Positions 15,302-25,705 of a stretch of DNA of 64,000 nt are shown here, in pieces. The translations under genes and the position numbers were made by a program. Under the pieces are notes generated by a model, which was given only the letters and a program-made list of their open reading frames with translations, made no database searches and was not told the origin of the DNA. Source of the stretch: Tethya wilhelma (taxonomy: Eukaryota; Porifera; Demospongiae; Tethyida; Tethyidae); contig CAXIPT010000010.1 in NCBI GenBank assembly GCA_964030475.1, positions 1,464,240 through 1,528,239 on the forward strand. The letters are read 5' to 3'. Positions within the stretch are counted from its first letter, which is position 1; the number at the start of each line of letters is the position of its first letter.

Positions 15302-17707
15302 ATGGAAGAGATAAGTCTTGAGGCGTTTTGTCAGCTCATTCCAGCGGACAGAGACTACCCAACCATTGATGTAAGAGATGGTGAGCCACTGGTAATTGGC
15401 AGGAGCCCACTCACAAAGATCATTGATGGAAAGTGCTCCAGAAATCAAGTAAGACTCAGTGATGTATTTGAATCAGAGTCACTCACAAGACACATAAATG
15501 CATGCTTACACATTATATATACATGCCTATGCACACACAAATGTATACATATAAATAGCTTGAAGTTGTGGCCAATTTTTCCACCCAAGAACTCACGCTC
15601 AAGCAAGTAGGAACAAATTCATCGCTTGTAGCCAGTAAACTCTTGCATAAACATGAAACGTACATCTTAGGCAACAATGGCAGCTTCGAACTACTGCAAG
15701 GCAAGTACAAGTACCACGTGATCTTTGGCAAGCGTGTTCCCAAAGACATTTTGAAACAGCTTCAAGAGGAGGCTAGAGAGGAAGAAAAGGAAGAGGATAA
15801 AGAAAAAGAAATGCCTCCAAGAAAGATGCTAAAGTTGGAAAGTAGCGCTCCAGTGCCAAAGGGACAATCTGACCACGTTGAGAGTAGTGCCACAAAATGT
15901 GAATCAGAGACTTGTATTGTTGATAAGGAGGATGATAAGTTGAGAAAAACTAGGACAAGGATGAAAAGAAAGCGGGAGTTGGACGCCAAAGACTGTGATG
16001 ATAACACGTGTCATAGTCAAGAAGATGAGAGTCGGTCTAGTAGTAGCAAGAGACCCAAACTGGACCAAGAAGAAGAAGTAAGGGCTGTGAAAAACAAGGT
16101 TCCTGAAGATGAGAAAAGTGCTAGTTCTACATCTAAACCACAGCAACAAGCGTCACTCGATAATTTCATATCCACTTCGAAGAAATCTTCCGATCAAGGC
16201 AGGGTTCCAGATCTAGTCGATAGCAGTCTCAAACCAAAGTGGGAGGACCTAGATACGATAATGATTATGAGATATGGAGGTGTGGTTCATTCGACAAAGA
16301 TTGCATCATTCGATCTTGACCACACCCTCATCGAAACCTCGTCGGGAAGAAAATTCGCAACAGGGCCGAGCGATTGGAAGTTCATGAAAGGCGTATTGGA
16401 GAAGCTACGATCCATACACAGTGAGGGATACAAAATAGTCATCTTCACAAACCAAGCCAAGCTGAAAAAGGAGGATTTTCACAAAAAGCTGGCTACAATT
16501 ATGTCGCAGCTTCGAGTGCCAGTGTTGCTAATGGCGTCACTGGCTAAGGATCATTATCGGAAGCCTTGCACTGGTATGTGGGAGTACGTGGTGGAGAGAG
16601 AGAATGGGAGGGAGGTGGTTGACACGGCAACCAGTTTCTATGTTGGTGATGCAGCTGGTAGGCTGGAAGGATGGAGACCAGGTACGCATCATAACGTATG
16701 TGTGTGCATGTAGTATTGTACTAGTCTAGAGATAGTAAGTGATGCAGCAAAGTCTATTCGTGCTCACTAGCTTGAGCCTTGATTTTTTTGCCCTAATATC
16801 GACCAATTTCAAATTCAAGCCACCATAGCAAAATTCACTTATAGTGCCTACTACCCTTTACCAATCAAAATCTCTATATTTGCTATACATTATGTATCGT
16901 GATCGCAATTCAGGTTAATACGAATAGACTTTAGTAATATAATATGTGTGTTAAAATCCTGTTAAATCTCAATCCTTAATCCCCCTATATACTTGTGCAT
17001 TGTCACCAATACATGTGTATGCAGGTGCCAAGAAAGACTTTTCCTGTTCTGATCGCAAATTTGCCTCCAACCTCCAAATCCCTTTTATGACTCCTGAAGA
17101 ATTCTTTCTCAAGCACTCGAAATGTACCCGCTTCTCGTGGGGAGAATTTAACCCCAAGGAGCTCGATTATTCTCAGACCACACCCCAACTCGAACCCCCC
17201 ACGGCAAAATTGAAATCCGATACTCAAGAAGTTGTCGTATTCACTGGTTGCCCAGCGTCTGGCAAGTCCACGTTCTACACATCCTATATGAAGCCCGCGG
17301 GCTATATCCACATTAACCGAGACAAGCTGAAGACCTGGCAAAAGTGTGTTGCTGAATGTGACCGCGTTCTAAAAGCTGGTAAAAGTGCCGTTATTGACAA
17401 TACCAACCCGGATAAGGATTCACGTTTGAGATACATCAACTGTGCTAAAAAGAACGGTGTGAGAGTAAGATCTTTTCAGTTTATGACGAGCATTGGTCAT
17501 GCAAAGCACAATAACCGATTTCGCGAGTTGACGGTAAAGTCTGGATCGTATGTCAAAGTGAATGATATGGTGTTTAACATGTACAAGTCAAAGTTTACTG
17601 AACCGGAGAAAGATGAAGGGTTTGAGGAGATAGTGAGAGTGATGTTCACTCCTGAATTTAGTAGCAAAAGTAAGAACAAAGACTTATACAAGATGTTTCT
17701 GGTTTGA
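15302..17707 (+). CDS. PNKP: Bifunctional polynucleotide phosphatase/kinase
   Basis: Three exons, 15302-15448, 15559-16681 and 17025-17707 (650 aa, in phase). PNKP restores 5'-phosphate and 3'-hydroxyl ends during DNA strand-break repair in the nucleus. Domain order matches the family: an N-terminal FHA domain (residues 1-115, with the GRSPLTK and KCSRNQ blocks that bind phosphorylated XRCC1/XRCC4), then a long, charged, Ser/Lys-rich linker (about 115-275) likely to carry nuclear signals. A HAD-type phosphatase follows, with FDLDHTLI (nucleophile Asp301 and Asp303) and IFTNQ, then a P-loop kinase (GCPASGKS, 498-505; INRD; DNTNPD). The linker makes it longer than human PNKP (521 aa). I chose ATG 15302; a TTG 15 bases upstream is not needed. 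Exon 2 was placed at the acceptor TAG before 15559 because that keeps the FHA frame. Confidence 0.95.
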
Positions 17708-18729
17708 CTTATATAGTAGTTCTAGTCTTTTAGTAGCCTCTTTCCCAGGCTCCCAGCCTATCTAGTGTGTAAAGCCGGGGAGCCAGGGAACAAGGCTGGT
17801 CCTTGGCATTGAAGTTGTAACAAAAATTTAAAGTTCATGTAATTCAAGTGTACTTTCTGTCAAGTGGAGTCTCCATTAGAATGAGACCTAGCTGTGACTA
17901 GATAAGCATGAATGCATGTAAGACATTAATAATTTCTTGAAGATATAATAATTGTACCAATTGCATGCCATGCATAGGTTTAATACTTCAGGTTGCCAAC
18001 TTTCCATATTGCACAACATGCCTAGACAGCTAAATATAGGTTCAGGTGAACTCCTAAAGTCAAAAGGCTTTTTAATATAATAAGTTAATGCACTATTATG
18101 ACTGTAGGAGTGATAATGGTTTTAACATTTTAACATAAGTCTGTTCATGCAGGGTGTGCCACGAACAAATGCAATTTTTTGCATACTGAAAGTGTTTACC
18201 AAATACCTATTATTCTGCTACACATGATATGTAGTTTAGTTATGATGCAACATTGTATAACTTTTTTATTGTCACAGGTTCCAATCTAGATATTTTTATT
18301 ACGCCATGCATATCTTAGACTATATTCATCAAAAAAAATTATAATAGGCCCAACTTGCAGTCTCTACACTATGGAATTTGCTCTTGATGATTAATTTTAT
18401 TGAGTTAAAACGTGACACAATCATAATATTCCCAGGTTGGAGTGCAGGTGTAATCACACACAAAAGGATCATTATCTACACAATTATGACAGGACATGGG
18501 TGTGAGGTAGCATACATAATTCATACACCAAGTAATATTGTCAGCTACAAATTAAGCTATAGTAAATGTACACAACTAATAGCTACACAGTTAAAACAGC
18601 TTCAGTATATACACACTGTCAGCTATTAGCTACGCAAAAGTTATACATCTCAAAGTATATTTAGAGTATCAAAATATTAGGATAATTATGTACTCCCATG
18701 TACATCTAAATTTAACTTCGAATTCTTTT
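17708..18729. other. Intergenic stretch between the convergent PNKP and lysozyme-vWA genes
   Basis: AT-rich sequence. A foldback element of the CCCAGGCTCC family lies at about 17733-17802, right after the PNKP stop. No exon is recognised on either strand. Confidence 0.6.
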
Positions 18730-20658
18730 TTAGCAGATTGTCATTCCTTGAAAGAAGAAGAATGCAACAACCAATCCGAACATTACGGGTATCATTGACA
18801 TGTTGAGCGTAATGCCTTTACTTGCCGTAGTTTCTTCTGGCCCACTCGTGGTACTAGGCTGTTCGGTTTCCGTGGTAGGCTCAACTGTGGTTGGTATAAC
18901 TTCGTTAGTCCCTTCACTACACTCCGATGGATCACAAACAGTCGCCTCCAGCACAAAAGTAGCAGTTTCTGTCTCTGCAGTCACTGAGATGTAAATTACA
19001 CCTGATTGTGGACTAGCTTGTGTTGTCTGTCGTTTTTTTCTTGAATCCATATCATCAGAAGATTCAGTAGGTCTCAGTGAAATAATTATTGTTTTTCGGT
19101 TGGTAGAATATGTGAAACCAAAAGCATTATCAAATTCGTAAGGATGTGGATTATCACGAGAAGCATATATCAGAGTACTTCCACTTGTGTCATTCACCTC
19201 AATCTTTAGATTCTCTCCCTCTGTCAGGCTAAAACTGTAATACTGATAAGCATCCTTTTTCACGCTAGCTGTGATTTTTGTGTCAAGATTTACTGGGCGA
19301 GATTCGTGACAAGATGCTGCAGTTAGAGTTCCAGCAAAGTCGGCTAAATTTTGAAATGAAATGAGAGTGTAGATGTGTGATTCAGAAGATGCCATGGCAC
19401 TCAACTGGTTTTGATCATAATTCCCCACACCTATAGCATAGATAACAATGTTCTGACTGCGAATAGTTTCAGCTGGTAGTACAACAGAATCATCTGACCG
19501 TCCATCTGTCAATACAATCAAAATGCGTGGTATTCCTTGATTCTCTGGCCTTAATCCTCGTGATTCACTAAACTGGTTGGTCAGGATCTGAGCGAGTGCT
19601 GCACCTAAGTTAGTACCACCTGAACTTCTGACTACACCACTGACAGCAGATAAGTATTGATCTTTCAAATCATATGTTGAGAGGAAAAATGCTGACCGAT
19701 ATGAAGAACTAAAAAGTGAACATCCGAAATTTGTTCCATTCTCTCCACCAATGTTTTCATCTGGAAAACTACTGATAATTCCTTCTATGAACTCCAAGCT
19801 CAATTGGAAGTCATTATCATTGATGCTGCCAGATTCATCAAGCAAGAACACGGCATCAATCGATCGGCTACAATTGGCTACAGCTGCCTCTAGAATGTCC
19901 GCTTCATAGTTTCTCCTTGTTGGAAAATCATCCCTGAAATCTCTAAGCTCCTTGATCACTTCTTCCCAGTTGTTACTGATAACATGACCCCAGAACGTTG
20001 GAACTCTTGACTCACTGCCATATTGAAACAAAACAGAAGCTATTGCCGTGCGAGCACCTCTTGGTAGTGAGGCAAAGACCAAAGTATTGCTATCCCTTTG
20101 TGCATTGTATCGCATTGAAACACTGGCAACTATCTCATTCTTTACAGCTGTTGAGAGAGAAGTTGCTTCAGCATTAGTCAAGGTTAGAGGGGATTCTATC
20201 ACAGCACAAGCAGCATCATCTCTTTGCAAACCGAAATATGGCTCCAACTTGTCCAATGTGGAACTTTCAACTCCAAGTGCTGAAAGGGAATTGCGGTCTC
20301 TTGATCCCAAATCAACTCCGATTCCAATCGTCACTCCACTGTTTCCGACAACTGCTCCAGTTTTCACAACGATTGGGACATAGCCACATTCAGAAAAGCC
20401 TTCCATACACTTGATGAAGTCCACATCAATCAAGGGTTCATCTGTAGATCGTCCAGCAGTCACTCCAGCCTTCCACGAACGAGGGCAGTCGGATGGAGTA
20501 CCGGCAACACAGTCAAAAGGCACATGTGTACGTCGACTGTTTGCATAACTGCTTGGTTGATAAGGCATGTTGCAAACATATTGATTTGAATCCTGAGCTG
20601 CACACAGTGCAACCATAAGTTGAACAGCAAAGAAAAGGACAAGAATTTGCCTTTGCAT
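18730..20658 (-). CDS. Secreted or surface protein: T4-lysozyme/pesticin-like domain fused to a vWA domain
   Basis: One uninterrupted frame of 642 aa. Residues 1-21 are a signal peptide. Residues about 60-262 resemble the pesticin/T4-type lysozyme fold: Glu86 (CMEGF), Thr110 and Asp116 in VTIGIGVDLG match the Glu-Asp-Thr catalytic set of that family, which cuts peptidoglycan. Residues about 266-440 are a von Willebrand A domain with a complete MIDAS (DESGS at 274-278, Thr349, Asp385), normally a ligand-binding module. A beta-rich stretch (455-575) with a furin-like RKKR site (540-543) follows, then a Thr/Pro/Ser linker and a hydrophobic C-terminus (about 620-639) with almost no tail, which fits a GPI signal as well as a membrane anchor. 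Lacking introns among intron-rich neighbours suggests retrocopy or transfer. Wall-degrading and adhesive activity are inferred. Confidence 0.85.
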   Translation of the reverse strand: MQRQILVLFFAVQLMVALCAAQDSNQYVCNMPYQPSSYANSRRTHVPFDCVAGTPSDCPRSWKAGVTAGRSTDEPLIDVDFIKCMEGFSECGYVPIVVKTGAVVGNSGVTIGIGVDLGSRDRNSLSALGVESSTLDKLEPYFGLQRDDAACAVIESPLTLTNAEATSLSTAVKNEIVASVSMRYNAQRDSNTLVFASLPRGARTAIASVLFQYGSESRVPTFWGHVISNNWEEVIKELRDFRDDFPTRRNYEADILEAAVANCSRSIDAVFLLDESGSINDNDFQLSLEFIEGIISSFPDENIGGENGTNFGCSLFSSSYRSAFFLSTYDLKDQYLSAVSGVVRSSGGTNLGAALAQILTNQFSESRGLRPENQGIPRILIVLTDGRSDDSVVLPAETIRSQNIVIYAIGVGNYDQNQLSAMASSESHIYTLISFQNLADFAGTLTAASCHESRPVNLDTKITASVKKDAYQYYSFSLTEGENLKIEVNDTSGSTLIYASRDNPHPYEFDNAFGFTYSTNRKTIIISLRPTESSDDMDSRKKRQTTQASPQSGVIYISVTAETETATFVLEATVCDPSECSEGTNEVIPTTVEPTTETEQPSTTSGPEETTASKGITLNMSMIPVMFGLVVAFFFFQGMTIC

Positions 20659-20827
20659 ACTGTCTCAAAAAAGCTATATAAGATATCCCTCAAAATAATT
20701 TGCAGCATTCAAAGTACTATTGACTTATTCCACAATTATAATTTCATCCTGCTAAGTCATCAGCTTTTATAGACCACACAACTAATAACAAAAATGTAAG
20801 TTATGCAAACAGTACACCCTAACATCA

Positions 20828-21140
20828 TTAACCCTTGGCGCGCGCATGCGCAGCAAGGGTTACGGTAGTCGTTTTGTATGTCTGTCTGTCTGACAGATTT
20901 TTTCTGCACTCTATATCTCAAGAACGGAATGCCCAGTCTTCAAAAGCGGCACACCAAGGTAAAATAATCCATATTATCTAAAAAAATTACACGTAGCATT
21001 TAACAAAACCTTGTAGTTCCTGAGATCTGAGGCTTTTCAGCCTCTCTGAGCGCTAAGCTTCGAGGCCACACCTGCTAATCACGCCCCCTTTTTAGTGTGC
21101 GTTATTTAGAATAGACTAGTTTTCACTTGGCAAACGCCTA
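20828..21140. mobile_element. Dispersed repeat with GCGCATGCGCAGCAAGGGTT end
   Basis: This non-coding block, containing TGTCTGTCTGTCTGACAGA and GAGATCTGAGGCTTTTCAGCCTC, recurs in reverse orientation at about 34866-35105. Just beyond it, 21202-21239 is a fragment of the TACATTTCCAATGTTTT repeat found in the 32.7-36.6 kb insertion. Confidence 0.75.
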
Positions 21141-21239
21141 GTCTGGCTTACCAGACTCTCTGATTGTTTTGCCATATTTTGGTCTTCTTCAGGTTATCAA
21201 CATATGTCTCATTACATTTCCAATGTTTTATTTTACTTG

Positions 21240-21272
<33 letters not shown>

Positions 21273-21293
21273 GCAATATAAGTACAATTAAAG

Positions 21294-22582
21294 TTATTTA
21301 CCTCCAACACTGCACTGCATAGTTGCCTCCTCATCATCGTGATGATGAAGGTGAAATGGAACATTGCCAACTAGATCAGCCTTGGAGTATCCCAGCAAGG
21401 GGTTCAGTCTGCATGTGTGTAGATGTACACACACACACACACAAATATATGTACCATGCATAGTGTACTAACAACAACAATTACACAAAAATGATAGGAG
21501 TTGCCAGTAAAGACATCACCTATACACTTGTGGCCTGGCTACTCCTAGATATTTCTACAAGGTGTAGAGCTGTTTACTGTCAACCAAGCACCAAAATGAT
21601 TGTTTATAAATCATGTATACCATAACTACTTTGAAACAGTCTAAGTGAAGGAACATCATGGAACAGAACATACTAGACGGGGAGCTAGCAACACAATGTT
21701 ACTGATTGGAGATTTTAATTTCCACTCTTAACTTTCACCATACTCTGTTAGTGTTGAGAAGACCATTTGGTTGCCATGAACGTGTTGAATTACAAGAATG
21801 TACAGTGTAATAAACAAAACTGTATAATTGGTGAGCTATAATTATACCAGCACCATACAAGCCACATAGTAAGTCAAGGTGAGAACAAGCGTGAACTAAA
21901 ATAAATGAGGGTAAACTAATGCATTGCTTGAGAACAAAAGAAGATTTTCTGAAGTTGCATTCAATTTTAAAGCTCCATTTACAACAATTGGTGCGAAGTC
22001 AGGGACTTATCACCACAGACAGAGTCAGGTTGACATGTATACTACCACTTTTCCTATTACCTTCCATCAAAGAAGGTACACGTCATGTCCATAAGGTAGT
22101 GTGTGACAAACATGTTTCCCTCCATTCGAATCTCAAGGATGGAGGGAGGACTCACTGGACGCACCATGACAACCATGAATGGATCGCTACCAGACACTCT
22201 CAGGTTTCCAGACACATACACCAGCTGCTCAGTGTGTGTGCATGCAGCATGGGAACACAATGTCATTATGAGGTCAGTGACAAGCAAATGGACATATAGA
22301 CATGGCAACAATCCTAAGGAGTTTGGTGAAATAATGTGCACTAAACTGAAAGCAACAGTGATGGCAGTGTGATATGGTATACAAACAGATGGTGGTGGAA
22401 ATATTAAATGGCAAGTTAATATGTTTTGAACTTTCCTTCTCAAAACATGTTTCATTTAAAGAAAACTCAGAGCTTGACTGTCAATCTCATGTCTTAGTGT
22501 TATGAGAGTTTGTACACCCACAATACCAATATGAATGAGATGCTAGGGCAATGAGCATAAGCACACGTGTACGTGTGGGAGG

Positions 22583-22626
<44 letters not shown>

Positions 22627-24959
22627 GCATATGCACACGCACATACACACGTGCACATAGACTTATTTCATAAAGTGTACACCAATAATAGAGTACTCCC
22701 ACTCTTGGGGCTTAATCAACCATAACAGTAAACTTTAAACACCTCACTTCTTTTACATATAGCATGCCATGAGATACTATATTAATCACATTCAGTTTAA
22801 ATCCTATACTGTAACACACTCACACACATGAAATACTACCTGTCAGACTAACTTAAATCCACCCACAGACCCTGAGCTGTTCAAGTTACACCAGCTAGGA
22901 CCCACAAAGTGCTCAATAGATAATTGGATTTATATGCATTCACAGACACCACTAGAAATCATAGAGGCTGACCTGAAGCTAATCCAGTCAACAACAAGGT
23001 TCAGAGAGCAGGGCATAATTGCCTACACCCACAACAGAGTCTAGCCACACAATCTTACAACTGCCAAAACAGCTGCTATGAATAAGGCCTTATTTAGCGG
23101 GCAACCCCTCAAGTGTATGGAATTGTTCTCATACCCTTGATATCCACGCTAGCAGACTGTGGTAAGAAAATGGCAGTAACTTAGTTTCAAAATCACCATC
23201 TCGGTGTAAAGTTACATGTCATTGAAGTGAACAGTGCTTCAATATTCTCAGAGGCAGTATACTAACAATTAGGTTACTGCATGAGTCATGTCAAATTAGC
23301 TTCACACAAGTTGACAGCTAGAATGAGGCTAGCACAAACCACTATATACATGTAGCTACTATGTACCTTATATCCGGGGTTCTTTGTCACAGTATTGGCA
23401 ACCTTAAACCGTGAGCACTTCATTCGACAGAAGAAAGCTATTTCAGCTGACCCTAGAATCCAACCCAGAAACATCAACTTACATGTACATGCAGCTTTCA
23501 TTATAATGGTCTATGAAAAATGCGAATTATTGTAATACCTTTGGATGAGGTCCGTGCAAGAGCACTAGCCTCTGCTTTAGAAACACCTTCCCTGACTGCT
23601 GTGTGATCTTCTTCCAAGATCAGATCGTATACACTAATACCAACATGCTCCGACTATACCATGTGTGTGCATGTGTGTGTGTGAGTGTGTTGATGGATGA
23701 ATAGACAAGACACCATTTTAAGATTATACACGCGTGGCTGAGATATATTCATGAGCTTCAACGTAGCATTATAACTCATGATCTACTCTATAGAAGGAAA
23801 GTTTCACGGTGTCTAACTTTGGCAATGTCTTTCATCAAACATTTTTACACATTAAACTACTACCATTATACGGTATTCAGTACTTACTGACATACTAACA
23901 ATTGTTTTTACCTGGAATAGTCCAAGATGCTTGTGAATACTTTCAGACACATAGACAATAGTTCCATCCACTAGAGTTACTAGAAGGAACCCATCTAAAG
24001 CCTAAAGGGGACAATTCATAATAACATCACTAAATTGAAGAGGTCGTACAAGTATCAATACCTCAGTCATTAGGTCTTGAATCATTCCAGGCTGAATCAA
24101 GGCAGAAGTTTGTTCAGAAGCTCTTTGCAGTTGAGAACTGTCACGGGATTGTTGCTTGACATCCTCAGAATGATCAATCAAGTTTTTCAGTCTGAAAAAA
24201 CACAATGCCAGTCTCAGACGTGAATTGTAGTCCAATTGAGACACAACATCTGCTGGAAAAGGAAGGACCTGAATAGAGGACGTAGAGATGTGCCTAGGTG
24301 AATATTGTGCACTGTACATTAACATGTAGAAATTCGTGAACAGGAGAGGAAGGGATTGAATGGGGACATCCGTGAACACAGCTAGTGGAGTTTAATTCAA
24401 TGATGTGACTGACAGTAAATCATTGTTTGGGTCTTATTAATAGTTATAAACAACACGTGAACAACCACTCATATTATATAGGTTGTAGCAGAGAGGGATC
24501 ATTGTAGCACATGCAGAAGTAAACAGCAAGTTATATAATGATTGCAAATTGAAACTCTACAACTCATACCACAACATAAGAATTGTCATGACCACACTTT
24601 AATGTTATTATACACGTCCAAATTCCAGCCATTGATACTAAATCTCGTGAAGACTGCGGCTAAAAGGCTGGCAATCAGACTAGGAGTGGGGCATACGAAT
24701 GAAAACAAGAATAATCTGTTTAGTCTTGAACATGCTTAGGGTGGGAACCGGGATTACTAAACATGAAAATTGCAACAGAGTATATTGATCACAAAATGTA
24801 TGATGTTACTTGTGTAAGATCATCCATGATGGTCTTGTATGCAGTTCGTCTTGTTTGAGCCAGTTGTCGTGATCTTTCCCTTCGAACCATTACACAGTAA
24901 GGAACAGAAGATGATGATTCACCTTCATAGCTCTTCGGCTTCACATTCTTTGATGCCAT
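21294..24959 (-). CDS. bHLH-PAS transcription factor (short form)
   Basis: Seven exons: 24810-24959, 24062-24268, 23912-24001, 23539-23653, 23367-23452, 22061-22224, 21294-21408, giving 308 aa if translation stops at the TAA just past the last donor-like site. Exons 1-2 encode a basic helix-loop-helix (basic stretch RRERSRQLAQTRR, loop across the intron, second helix to FFRLKNL). Exons 3-5 give PAS-A (LDGFLLVTLVDGTIVYVSES; FFCRMKCSR). Exons 6-7 give PAS-B, with TFFDGR, LLGYSKADLVG and a HHHDDEE turn. The FFCRMKC block recalls class I partners (SIM/AHR/HIF group), which dimerise with ARNT; I would not name the subfamily. No transactivation region follows before the lysozyme-vWA gene, which is odd. 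Exon 7 may instead splice (GTAAAT donor at 21301) to an exon I could not find. The 5' untranslated exon is unmapped. Confidence 0.8.
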
Positions 24960-25705
24960 ATCTGAAATATTCAGCACACATCAGCATGTAAACAATGGGA
25001 AATATAATTTTAGAGGCCTTAGCAACAGATAATTGCCGTTTCACGTAAACAGATAGATAACTTGAACATAAACTTGGTAACAATACAACATAGGCTGGCT
25101 TGTCCAATACAGCGGTATAGATCTAAATCAAACCTTAATAAGACTGAATTATCGATCCTGTATATCTCGCAAGCTCTCCTTTTGTCTACTCTGTTAGGAG
25201 CTCACTGACAATCAGACGAACATGGACCAAACTTCAAGTCGTTTTCCCGCATAATAGTAAAACGTACGTGCAAAGGCGATCTTTACCACACTACTTGTAC
25301 ATAGTATACGGATTGTGCCGACAGTATACAAGCATGTGCGGACTAGCACGTTCACAGACCTGATAGGGCTGATCAACCTTTGAACTCAAGCTCGCCCACT
25401 CGAAGAGAAGCCCCTCCCACCATGGAGGCATCTATGCCTCCGCACAATGTCATGAAGACTACGGTGAGCTACTAACACCTACAGCTTTTACAGCTTAACT
25501 AGGCAAAAGAGAAAAGAGTATTATGATAAATATGCCCTTGAGTTACACAATAATTTGTCCTGTTGAAACAGCTGTATAGTGTACAGCCATAGATATTATA
25601 TACTACGTAACCTATGGTACAGCCAGACTCTATTAAATGTGAACAACAAGGAGAATATTGTATTCATCTATTATTGCAAATGAATTAGCTTTGGTGTATA
25701 ATACT

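Noticed and set aside
22103..22372. Plus-strand frame opposite bHLH-PAS exon 6
   Set aside because: It is the reverse of a clearly coding PAS exon.
21294..24959. Naming the bHLH-PAS gene CLOCK, ARNT, AHR or HIF
   Set aside because: Visible motifs fit the class I group only loosely and the C-terminal part that would decide is missing.
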